Positions 33,406 to 40,825 of a stretch of DNA of 42,674 bases are shown here, in pieces. The notes below the pieces were generated by a model. The model made no database searches. It saw only the letters and a list, made by a program, of their open reading frames with translations, and was not told where the DNA came from. The stretch covers positions 25,892 to 68,565 of the forward strand of contig MKTK01000029.1 of the NCBI GenBank assembly GCA_001898255.1. Reading direction: 5' to 3'. How positions within the stretch are numbered: the first letter of the stretch is position 1; every line of letters starts with the position of its first letter. The position numbers and the translations under genes were made by a program. The stretch comes from Chryseobacterium sp. 39-10. GTDB lineage: Bacteria > Bacteroidota > Bacteroidia > Flavobacteriales > Weeksellaceae.

Positions 33406-34831
33406 ACACTTTTAAATCGGGCTGAGCGCCTATTAAATCAGCATACTTGCTCAATATTGGTTTCACCTCATGATCGATGAATTCTTCTGTCTGAATCGGT
33501 GCAAAGCCAATAAAATTTTTGGGTTCCAGCACTTGGGCAATTTTCGATTTATCCATTTTCACTGACGAGTCTTTCATTATCCGCTCAATGAGGTCGTTAT
33601 CCTTTCCTTCCATTTTCACTTTTTTGGAAGCTTCCATGGCATGAACACGGATGGTTTCATGAATTTCCTGTCGGTCGCCACCGGCTTTCACTTCTTCCAT
33701 TATAATGTACTCGGTGGCCATAAACGGCAGTTCTTCCATGATGTGTTTACGAATACGATTTTCATACACCACAATTCCGTTCAGGATGTTGTTCCAGATG
33801 AGCAAAATGGCATCCACTGCCAAAAATGCCTGCGGAATGGTTAAGCGTTTGTTGGCAGAATCGTCGAGTGTTCTTTCGAACCACTGCGTGGACGCCACCA
33901 TTGCAGAACTCGTCGTAAGCGACATCACAAATTTTGCCAACGCACCTATTCTTTCACTTCGCATCGGGTTGCGTTTGTAAGCCATTGCCGATGAACCAAT
34001 TTGATTTTTTTCAAAAGGTTCTTCAATTTCTTTTAAGTTTTGGAGTAAGCGCAAATCATTGGTAAATTTATGTGCAGACTGTGCAATATTGCCCAATAAA
34101 GCAACTACTTTGGCATCAATCTTTCGGTCGTAGGTTTGTCCGGAAACGCCGAAAACTTTTTCAAAACCAAATCTTTTGGAAAGTTCTTTGTCCAAATGCT
34201 TCACTTTCGCGTAATCACCTTCGAAAAGTTCCAGAAAACTTGCTGCAGTGCCGGTAGTTCCTTTTACACCCCGAAATCTCAGCGTTTCAAGGAAAAATTC
34301 AAGTTCTTCAAGGTCAAGAATTAAAGACTGCAACCATAAGGTGGCTCTTTTACCTACTGTTGTTAGTTGCGCCGGCTGAAAGTGGGTAAAACCCAGTGTT
34401 GGTAAATCTTTGTATTGCAAGGAAAAATCGGCAAGATTTTTAATTACATTCACCAGTTGCTTGCGAAGAATTAAAAGTCCATCCCGTATCTGGATCAGGT
34501 CGGTATTATCCCCCACAAAGGCAGACGTTGCTCCCAAATGAATAATCCCTTTTGCTGAAGGAGCTGCGTCGCCATAGGTGTGGACGTGCGCCATGACGTC
34601 GTGGCGGAATTTCTTTTCATATTCTGCAGCTTTAGTATAATCGATGTTCTCAACGTTCTGCTTCAGCTCGTCGATTTGTTCATCAGAAATATTCAGCCCC
34701 AACTCTTTTTCGATTTCAGCTAAGGCAATCCACAGCTTTCTCCAGTTGGTAAACTTGTTTTCGGGGGAAAAATTATAGAGCATTTCCTCACTCGAATAGC
34801 GCTCTTCAAGTGGATTTTTGTACGAATTCAT
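33404..34831 (-). CDS. purB: adenylosuccinate lyase
   Basis: 475 residues. Fumarase/aspartase superfamily enzyme that removes fumarate from SAICAR and from adenylosuccinate. N-terminal NPLEERYSSEEMLYNFSPENKFTNWRKLW, the catalytic His region THFQPAQLTTVGKRA, and the flexible signature loop with the catalytic serine (IGSSAMAYKRNPMRSERI, S280-S281). First gene of the purine cluster in transcription order, with a good promoter of its own 25 bases upstream. Followed by a hairpin and then purL. Confidence 0.97.
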   Translation of the reverse strand: MNSYKNPLEERYSSEEMLYNFSPENKFTNWRKLWIALAEIEKELGLNISDEQIDELKQNVENIDYTKAAEYEKKFRHDVMAHVHTYGDAAPSAKGIIHLGATSAFVGDNTDLIQIRDGLLILRKQLVNVIKNLADFSLQYKDLPTLGFTHFQPAQLTTVGKRATLWLQSLILDLEELEFFLETLRFRGVKGTTGTAASFLELFEGDYAKVKHLDKELSKRFGFEKVFGVSGQTYDRKIDAKVVALLGNIAQSAHKFTNDLRLLQNLKEIEEPFEKNQIGSSAMAYKRNPMRSERIGALAKFVMSLTTSSAMVASTQWFERTLDDSANKRLTIPQAFLAVDAILLIWNNILNGIVVYENRIRKHIMEELPFMATEYIIMEEVKAGGDRQEIHETIRVHAMEASKKVKMEGKDNDLIERIMKDSSVKMDKSKIAQVLEPKNFIGFAPIQTEEFIDHEVKPILSKYADLIGAQPDLKV

Positions 34832-34856
34832 GCTTTCCTTTTACTTTTTAGATGCC

Positions 34857-34888
34857 CAAAAATACATAAAATAAATAGGAAACTCAAA
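34857..34888 (-). promoter_or_regulatory. promoter for purB and the purine cluster
   Basis: On the reverse strand TTTG (34888-34885), 20 bases, then TATTTTTG (34864-34857), matching TTTG-N20-TAnnTTTG. It lies 25 bases before the purB ATG and separates purB from the SDR gene upstream. Confidence 0.68.
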
Positions 34889-34911
34889 CCTGTTTTTATG
34901 CTTTCCCGATG

Positions 34912-35718
34912 TCAGCTTCTACCACGGAAGTCTTTCATGGTATCATAAATCCCGAAAACATTCCTCATCACCCAGTCAAAAGCCGGCAATGGCAAAATGC
35001 CCTGAGAAAGGCGAATAAACCAATACGGAAGTGGCATTGCAAGCATTTTCCTTTGCGACTCTATGGCACAGATAATTTTTTCCGAAGTTTTCTCGGGATC
35101 CAGAATCGGTAATAACCTGGATTTTACGCCATCGAACATTCCGGTATTGATGTAAAAAGGCATAATGGTGACTACTGAGATATTTTTGCCTAATTGTTCC
35201 ATTTCGAGGCGAAGTGAATCGCTCCACCCTACAACCGCCCATTTTGATGCTGCATACACGGACATTCTGGGATTCGAAATCAGCCCTGCCGAGGATGCGA
35301 TATTACAAATTGCACCCGAATTTTCCTGCATCATCTGTGACAAAAACGCTAAAGTGGTATGCATCGGCGCATCAGCATTAATCAGCATACTGCTCTGGAT
35401 TTGATCGTGGCTGTGCTCATGAAAATATTTCCCAACAACAATTCCTGCGTTATTAATTAAAACATCTACTTTTCCGGCTTCGGTTTTGGTTCTTTGGGCA
35501 TTGATCCTGATTTCATCTACGCTAGAAAGATCTACCTTAAAAATGAAAATATCGGCACCTCGCCCGGAGAACTCATCCTTAAAAGCAGAAAGTCCAGCTT
35601 CGTTGATATCCCAAATAATGAGTTTTCCACAACCTCTTTCGATGCATTTACGTGCCATTATTTTTCCGATTCCGGAACAGCCACCGGTAATGAGAACCGT
35701 TTTATTATTAAAATCCAT
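34912..35718 (-). CDS. short-chain dehydrogenase/reductase family oxidoreductase
   Basis: 268 residues. Classical SDR: cofactor loop TGGCSGIG at 11-18, NNAG at 89-92, catalytic serine in ASSAG (142-144) and YxxxK at Y155-K159. The acidic residue D37 after the second strand (IIWDIN) suggests NAD rather than NADP preference. The C-terminal 45 residues are hydrophobic and aromatic (PLPYWFIRLSQGILPLPAFDWVMRNVFGIYDTM), typical of membrane-associated SDRs acting on lipids. Substrate unknown. Divergent from the aldehyde dehydrogenase gene, a possible functional pair in alcohol/aldehyde or fatty metabolite turnover. Confidence 0.9.
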   Translation of the reverse strand: MDFNNKTVLITGGCSGIGKIMARKCIERGCGKLIIWDINEAGLSAFKDEFSGRGADIFIFKVDLSSVDEIRINAQRTKTEAGKVDVLINNAGIVVGKYFHEHSHDQIQSSMLINADAPMHTTLAFLSQMMQENSGAICNIASSAGLISNPRMSVYAASKWAVVGWSDSLRLEMEQLGKNISVVTIMPFYINTGMFDGVKSRLLPILDPEKTSEKIICAIESQRKMLAMPLPYWFIRLSQGILPLPAFDWVMRNVFGIYDTMKDFRGRS

Positions 35719-35744
35719 TATAGGGAAACTTAATTTTTTTAAGG

Positions 35745-35752
35745 TAAATTTG
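35745..35752 (+). promoter_or_regulatory. -7 promoter box for the aldehyde dehydrogenase gene
   Basis: TAAATTTG, an exact TAnnTTTG, 112 bases before the ATG at 35865. No TTG at the proper distance. If used, the mRNA has a leader of about 105 bases that holds the inverted repeat at 35791-35840. Confidence 0.45.
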
Positions 35753-35790
35753 TGTCAGACAAACGGCGACGTTGCCATACACCACAGTCG

Positions 35791-35840
35791 ATAACATTGG
35801 GCCTAAAGATACAGTACTGCAACGGATTAGACAATGTTAT
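35791..35840 (+). promoter_or_regulatory. inverted repeat in the aldehyde dehydrogenase leader
   Basis: ATAACATTG (35791-35799) and CAATGTTAT (35832-35840) are perfect 9-base complements separated by 32 bases, lying 24 bases before the start codon. As RNA they would close a long stem-loop just upstream of the ribosome-binding region; as DNA they could be two operator arms. There is no T-run, so a terminator is unlikely. Confidence 0.4.
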
Positions 35841-35864
35841 TGGTTAAAAAACAACATACGCACC

Positions 35865-37226
35865 ATGAACTATCAAGACATCCTCACGCAGCAAAAAACA
35901 TTTTTTAGTTCTCAAAAAACAAAAGATGTTCGTTTCCGAAAAAGAGCGCTTCAACAATTGAAAGACTTATTGATCAGCAATGAAGAACTGTTGTGCGAAG
36001 CTATTGATAAAGATTTCGGAAAATCCAGGTTTGATACCTTCACGACCGAAATCTCGTTTGTACTGAACGACATCAATTACTACCTCACCAACCTGAATAC
36101 ATTAGCAAAACCCGAAAATGTGGCAACCAACCTTGTTAATTTACCGGGTTCGAGTAAAATTTACCGGGAACCACTGGGAAACACACTGGTTATTGGTGCC
36201 TGGAATTATCCTTACCAACTTTCGCTGTCACCTCTTGTCGCAGCCATTGCGGCGGGAAATACATGCATTTTGAAACCCAGTGAAGTGGCCGAAAACACCA
36301 TGAAAGCCATGGCAAAAATGATTAACAGTCATTTTCCGCAAGAGTATCTTTTTGTTGCTGAAGGCGGTGTTGCTGAAGTGACAGAAATACTGAAACTTCA
36401 ATTTGATAAAATTTTCTTCACCGGAAGCCCGAAAGTGGGTAAAATCGTGTATGAAGCGGCAGCTAAAAACATGACACCGGTTACACTGGAGCTGGGTGGA
36501 AAAAGCCCTGCGATTGTTTCCCCAAGCGCAAATCTTGAAGTAGCGGCAAAACGAATTGTTTGGGGAAAGTTCCTTAATGCAGGACAAACTTGCGTTGCTC
36601 CGGATTACATATTGGTAGACGAAAGAATTAAAGACAGCTTGATTGACCTTCTAAAAAAATACATCCAAAAGTTCAATTATACGCAGGAATCACCGCAATA
36701 CACAAAAATTATTAACGAGCGCAATTTTGACCGCTTGGTTGAAATAATCGACCCCAAAAAGATTTTTTTTGGCGGTAATTATGATCGTGATAAACGCTAC
36801 ATTGAACCCACCATCCTTCACCAGATCAACTGGAGCGATGCCGCCATGCAGGAAGAAATATTCGGTCCTGTTTTACCAGTGATTACCTACAACCATTTCA
36901 ATGAAGCACTGCAAATGGTGGCCGATCATGAAAAGCCGCTCGCTGCGTATCTTTTCTCTACTGATGCGGACGAAAAGAAGCGTTTTACCGAAAAAATTTC
37001 GTTTGGTGGTGGCTGTATCAATGATGTGGTGATGCATTTAAGCAACGTACATCTACCTTTCGGCGGCGTGGGCAATTCGGGGATCGGTCATTATCACGGC
37101 AAGTTTGGTTTCGATGCTTTCTCCCATCAGAAATCCGTGCTAAGTCGCGCCAACTGGGGCGAGCCCAACTTGAAATACCCACCCTACACAGATAAGAAAC
37201 TGAAATGGATTAAGAAATTTCTATAA
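35865..37226 (+). CDS. aldehyde dehydrogenase family protein (class 3-like)
   Basis: 453 residues from the ATG at 35865 (MNYQDILTQQKTFF); a longer frame opens with a TTG at 35772 but its sequence is unlike the family. NAD(P)-dependent oxidation of aldehydes to acids. Catalytic E209 in LELGGKSP and C243 in LNAGQTCVAPDY; FTGSPKVGK at 185-193 is the cofactor turn. The short N-terminus and ending (FGGVGNSGIGHYHGKFGFDAFSHQKSVL) match the class 3/fatty aldehyde type rather than the 500-residue class 1/2 type. Monocistronic with its own terminator. Confidence 0.92.
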   Translation: MNYQDILTQQKTFFSSQKTKDVRFRKRALQQLKDLLISNEELLCEAIDKDFGKSRFDTFTTEISFVLNDINYYLTNLNTLAKPENVATNLVNLPGSSKIYREPLGNTLVIGAWNYPYQLSLSPLVAAIAAGNTCILKPSEVAENTMKAMAKMINSHFPQEYLFVAEGGVAEVTEILKLQFDKIFFTGSPKVGKIVYEAAAKNMTPVTLELGGKSPAIVSPSANLEVAAKRIVWGKFLNAGQTCVAPDYILVDERIKDSLIDLLKKYIQKFNYTQESPQYTKIINERNFDRLVEIIDPKKIFFGGNYDRDKRYIEPTILHQINWSDAAMQEEIFGPVLPVITYNHFNEALQMVADHEKPLAAYLFSTDADEKKRFTEKISFGGGCINDVVMHLSNVHLPFGGVGNSGIGHYHGKFGFDAFSHQKSVLSRANWGEPNLKYPPYTDKKLKWIKKFL

Positions 37227-37231
37227 ACAAA

Positions 37232-37257
37232 AAAACGTGGATTCAACTCCACGTTTT
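37232..37257. terminator. bidirectional terminator
   Basis: AAAACGTGGA pairs perfectly with TCCACGTTTT around loop TTCAAC. It lies between the convergent aldehyde dehydrogenase and thioredoxin-like genes; on the reverse strand it is followed by a T-run. Confidence 0.88.
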
Positions 37258-37260
37258 GCG

Positions 37261-37851
37261 TTATCGCTTTGGTTTCCATTCGTTAAAAAATGCTTTCACT
37301 TTTTCTAAGCTATATCCTTTACCTTCTTCCAAAACACTGCTGTCCTGCGTATGAATTTGCTTGCCGTTTCCATCCAACACAATAAAAACTGGATAACCAA
37401 ATTTATCGCCCGGGTTGCCATACTTTGCAAATTCCTTCTGATTTTTGTTGGCCGGTGAATAATTCAAGTGATAATATAAATAATTAGTATCCACGATTTC
37501 CTTCAGTTCCGGTGTTGTTTGCACAAAATTGTTGAAACGCAAACACCAAATGCACCAGTTTCCACCTGCTTGCAAAATAATGTTTTTGTTTTCTGCTTTT
37601 GCTTTTTTTACCAGTGTCGCTATTTTTTGCGCCGCATTTTCCTTCTCATTATAAGGTTTTGGCAACCGATTTTTTTCATCTGCTGCGGCTTTTTTCTTAG
37701 CTTCAAGCACTGCGATACTGTCGGTAGTTGCGGCGTCATTTCGCTTCACATCAGCGTTTTCTGAATTTGTATTCTGTGAAAATGCAAATGCAGAAATCAA
37801 TACAGCACACCATGTTAATCCCTTTATTTTACTACGCTTCATATTGTTCAT
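37261..37851 (-). CDS. exported thioredoxin-like protein
   Basis: 196 residues from the ATG at 37851; a second ATG at 37842 is equally possible. Signal peptide (about 4-26, ending SAFAFSQ), a Lys/Ala/Glu-rich linker, then a thioredoxin fold with the redox motif C100-I-W-C103 in GGNWCIWCLRF. The WCxWC form is that of the DUF255/Thioredoxin_7 group rather than the WCGPC of housekeeping thioredoxin. Probably a periplasmic disulfide reductase or a chaperone for secreted proteins. Substrate unknown; no partner such as DsbD is adjacent. Confidence 0.87.
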   Translation of the reverse strand: MNNMKRSKIKGLTWCAVLISAFAFSQNTNSENADVKRNDAATTDSIAVLEAKKKAAADEKNRLPKPYNEKENAAQKIATLVKKAKAENKNIILQAGGNWCIWCLRFNNFVQTTPELKEIVDTNYLYYHLNYSPANKNQKEFAKYGNPGDKFGYPVFIVLDGNGKQIHTQDSSVLEEGKGYSLEKVKAFFNEWKPKR

Positions 37852-37882
37852 TTTTAAAATTAGCTCGCACAAAATAACAAAT

Positions 37883-37916
37883 TTTGAACCATTGTAAACT
37901 TAATTAATTAAATTTG
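37883..37916 (+). promoter_or_regulatory. promoter for the acyltransferase-glycosyltransferase operon
   Basis: TTTG (37883-37886), 22 bases, then TAAATTTG (37909-37916). The box ends 9 bases before the ATG at 37926, so the leader is only a few bases. This excludes the in-frame TTG at 37914, which lies inside the box. Confidence 0.65.
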
Positions 37917-37925
37917 TGCCAACCT

Positions 37926-38816
37926 ATGAACCTTTTATTTAAAGTAGCATATCTATTTTCTAAAGTACCGCTTAAGATTTTGTATCTCATTTCAGATCTC
38001 ATTTTCTTTGTGATGTACTATATTGTGGGTTACCGAAAACAGGTAGTATTTGAAAATTTGCGGCATTCCTTTCCTCAGAAAAACGAAAGCGAAATTAAGG
38101 CGATTGGCCGAGGTTTTTACATGAATTTTGCGGATTACATTGCGGAAACATTTAAATCTTTTACTATTTCATGCGACGAACTTAGAGTTCGTGTGCAGCA
38201 CATCAACCAAGATGTTTTCCGAGATGCACACGATGAAAAGAAAAATGTCATCCTCCTTGCAGGGCACGTTTTCAATTGGGAATGGTACACAGCGTTGGCC
38301 TCCATTATTCCGCAAGAAAATTGTTTCCCAGTTTACCGAAAAGTGCAAAATAGTTTTTGGGAAGAAAAAATAAGAATTATTCGCAACCGTTTTGGCAATC
38401 ATCCATTGGAAGCGCGCGAAGTGATTCGCCATATTTTTCGTAAACCCAATGATGGCAAATCCGTTTATATGTTTGTTGCCGACCAAACGCCACATGTTGA
38501 CGATGTAAGCTACGGACTGAATTTTCTGAATCAAAGAACGCCCGCATTTATTGGCTACGACAAACTTGCAACCAGAATGGATCTGGCGTTTGTGTACTGC
38601 GACATGAAGAAAGTGAAACGCGGCTATTACCAGGTTAATTATTACAGAATAGAGCCGGATGATGAAAAATTTGTAGAATATGAAGTGGTGAAAAAATTCT
38701 ATCAAATGCTGGAAAACACCATCGATAAAAGACCCGACAATTACCTATGGTCGCACCGGCGGTGGAAATATCAGCATGCCATCAAAATCATGGACGAAAA
38801 TTTTGCTGATGAATAA
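37926..38816 (+). CDS. lysophospholipid/lipid A biosynthesis acyltransferase family protein
   Basis: 296 residues. One N-terminal membrane helix (about 13-35) and the HtrB/LpxL/LpxM-type domain with the acyl-transfer motif H114-xxxx-E119 (LAGHVFNWEWY), followed by FVADQTP and a Tyr/Arg-rich C-terminus (DNYLWSHRRWK). Such enzymes add secondary acyl chains to lipid A at the inner membrane; a role on other flavobacterial lipids is possible. Overlaps the glycosyltransferase start by 8 bases, indicating coupled translation. Confidence 0.92.
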   Translation: MNLLFKVAYLFSKVPLKILYLISDLIFFVMYYIVGYRKQVVFENLRHSFPQKNESEIKAIGRGFYMNFADYIAETFKSFTISCDELRVRVQHINQDVFRDAHDEKKNVILLAGHVFNWEWYTALASIIPQENCFPVYRKVQNSFWEEKIRIIRNRFGNHPLEAREVIRHIFRKPNDGKSVYMFVADQTPHVDDVSYGLNFLNQRTPAFIGYDKLATRMDLAFVYCDMKKVKRGYYQVNYYRIEPDDEKFVEYEVVKKFYQMLENTIDKRPDNYLWSHRRWKYQHAIKIMDENFADE

Positions 38817-39795
38817 TTCCGGGCAAAACATCACTTCATTAGCAATTGCCATTCTGAACTGGAACGGCCAGTCTTGGTTAGAAAAATTTCTGCCAACCGT
38901 GATTCAGCATTCGCCCAACACCGATGTGTATGTAATCGACAATGCTTCAACTGACCAGTCGGTAGATTATCTTCTTGCACATTTCCCCAGCGTGAAGGTC
39001 ATCATCAATAAAGAAAACACTGGCTTTGCCGGAGGTTACAACAATGGTTTACAACATATTGACGCTGAAATTTATTGTCTCCTTAATTCCGATGTTGAAG
39101 TGACGGAGAACTGGATTTCACCTGTTGTAAAACTATTTGAAAAAGATCCCGACATTACGGCGATACAACCTAAAATTTTAGATTACCACCGAAAAAACTT
39201 CTTTGAATTTGCAGGAGCCGCTGGCGGAATGATCGACAATCTTGGTTATCCTTATTGCCGGGGAAGAATTTTTGAAAACCTTGAAGAAGATAAAGGCCAA
39301 TACAACGATGAAACCGAGATTTTCTGGGCATCGGGCTGCAGTTTGTTTATCCGCCGAAAGGATTTTTGGGAACAGAATGGTTTTGACGAACGCTTCTTTG
39401 CGCATCAGGAAGAAATTGATTTATGCTGGCGGCTGAAAAATACAGGCAAGAAAATTTATTACACCGGAGAATCCACAGTATATCATGTTGGAGGCGGAAC
39501 TTTAAACAGACAAAGCCCACAGAAAACTTACCTCAACTTCCGCAATAATCTTTCGATGATGCTTAAAAACCTTCCATTCCCTGCACTGATTGGGCTTCTT
39601 TTCACCCGACTTTCTCTGGATGGCTTGGCCGGAATTTATTTCGGTTTAAAAAATGGTTTTCCTCATTTATGGGCCGTTGTGCGCGCTCATTTCAATTTTT
39701 ATGCGCAAGCTCCAGGAACCATCAAAAGGCGGGGAAAACATCAAATGAAAATTTACTATCAAACAAAATGGCTTATTTTCAAGCATTTCTTATAG
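38809..39795 (+). CDS. glycosyltransferase family 2 protein
   Basis: 328 residues from the ATG at 38809, which overlaps the end of the acyltransferase gene; 11 more in-frame codons exist upstream, deeper inside that gene. GT-A fold: IAILNWNG at 13-20, VIDNASTDQS (42-51), NTGFAGGYNNG (70-80), NSDVE (93-97) as the metal site, and the acceptor-side W-A-S-G-C and HQEEIDLCWRL segments. Resembles rhamnosyl- and related transferases that use nucleotide sugars at the cytoplasmic face. Together with the acyltransferase it suggests lipid or cell-surface polysaccharide assembly. The acceptor cannot be told from sequence. Confidence 0.92.
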   Translation: MNNSGQNITSLAIAILNWNGQSWLEKFLPTVIQHSPNTDVYVIDNASTDQSVDYLLAHFPSVKVIINKENTGFAGGYNNGLQHIDAEIYCLLNSDVEVTENWISPVVKLFEKDPDITAIQPKILDYHRKNFFEFAGAAGGMIDNLGYPYCRGRIFENLEEDKGQYNDETEIFWASGCSLFIRRKDFWEQNGFDERFFAHQEEIDLCWRLKNTGKKIYYTGESTVYHVGGGTLNRQSPQKTYLNFRNNLSMMLKNLPFPALIGLLFTRLSLDGLAGIYFGLKNGFPHLWAVVRAHFNFYAQAPGTIKRRGKHQMKIYYQTKWLIFKHFL

Positions 39796-39865
39796 TGTAA
39801 TTTTTTTTCAATATTATTTTCCCACTGCATAAAAATTGGCGGAAATACACTACATACCAGGTTAA

Positions 39866-39898
39866 TTGAACATCATCGTTCAAAATTATTTACCTTTA
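39866..39898 (+). promoter_or_regulatory. palindrome and weak promoter before the alpha/beta hydrolase gene
   Basis: TTGAAC (39866-39871), 6 bases, GTTCAA (39878-39883): a perfect inverted repeat. The TTG of the left arm stands 22 bases from TACCTTTA (39891-39898), which differs from TAnnTTTG at one base. The palindrome would therefore lie over the upstream promoter half, as an operator does. Confidence 0.4.
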
Positions 39899-39906
39899 CC
39901 ATTGCC

Positions 39907-40764
39907 ATGCTCATCAATGTTTATAATATCGTCACCATTATTCTCGGCATCACTTTGCTTTTGGGACTTGTTATTTATTTTTTTCAGCATAAATTTTTCT
40001 TTCACCCAGAGAAACTTCCCGCAGATTTTCAGTTTGCTTATGATCATTTAAAAGCCGAAGAAATAACGGTGGAAACAGAACCCGGCGCAAAAATCAATTA
40101 CCTTCATTTTATTGTTGATCAACCGAAAGGGATTGTCATTTATCTCAAAGGCAACACAAAAAGCATCAAAGGTTGGGGGAAATTTGCCATCGACTTTACC
40201 CGGCTTGGCTACGAAGTGGTGATGATGGATTACCGCGGTTTTGGCAAAAGCACAGGCAAACGCACAGTAGAAGCCATGAAGCGAGATTCACAGTATATTT
40301 ATGATTTGGTGAAAAAGCAGTATTCGGAAGACAAAATCATTGTGTACGGCAGATCGCTGGGCTCGGGATTTGCAGCGCGCCTTGCCTCCCATAACCATCC
40401 GCGAATGCTGATCCTTACTTCACCACTCTATTCATTATTGCGCACCATTCATCGTTATTTACCCTTTATGCCAGCAAAACCCTTTCTTAGATACAATTTA
40501 CCCACGTTTCAGTACCTGAAAAATGTGCAATGCCCCATTTATATAATTCATGGCAGTGATGATCGGCTGGTGCCGCTGAGTACAGCCGCAGACTTATCGG
40601 AAGTAAATCCGCAACTTACCCGCTTGTATGTGATTTTGCGCGCTGGCCACATCAACATTCACCAATTTGAGGAGTACCACCGCGTGATGGAAGAAATCTT
40701 TAGCGAACGGAAAGTCTTCGTGGATACGGCCACTACAAGTTTAGGATATTCGCACCGAAAATGA
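39907..40764 (+). CDS. membrane-anchored alpha/beta hydrolase
   Basis: 285 residues. N-terminal membrane helix (about 8-27), then an alpha/beta hydrolase fold: nucleophile S150 in YGRSLGSG (GxSxG), acid D219 in HGSDDRLVP and H248 in RAGHIN. Oxyanion-side motif YLKGNTKS and DYRGFGKS are visible. Similar in layout to the BEM46/ABHD13-type serine hydrolases (esterases or thioesterases); substrate unknown. It may be regulated separately from the acyltransferase-glycosyltransferase pair, since 111 bases with a palindrome precede it. Confidence 0.9.
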   Translation: MLINVYNIVTIILGITLLLGLVIYFFQHKFFFHPEKLPADFQFAYDHLKAEEITVETEPGAKINYLHFIVDQPKGIVIYLKGNTKSIKGWGKFAIDFTRLGYEVVMMDYRGFGKSTGKRTVEAMKRDSQYIYDLVKKQYSEDKIIVYGRSLGSGFAARLASHNHPRMLILTSPLYSLLRTIHRYLPFMPAKPFLRYNLPTFQYLKNVQCPIYIIHGSDDRLVPLSTAADLSEVNPQLTRLYVILRAGHINIHQFEEYHRVMEEIFSERKVFVDTATTSLGYSHRK

Positions 40765-40825
40765 TGCGGAGGCATTGCGGCAATGCGTAACTTGCGGCAA
40801 CTAAAATCATTCAAAAAAATTAAAA

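Noticed and set aside
38169..38705. Open frame of 178 codons on the minus strand
   Set aside because: Antisense to the acyltransferase gene, with composition typical of a reverse-frame shadow.
40772..40786. Stem-loop GCATTG-CGG-CAATGC between the hydrolase and dnaE genes
   Set aside because: No T-run follows and dnaE starts 40 bases later, so it is not a convincing terminator; could be chance.
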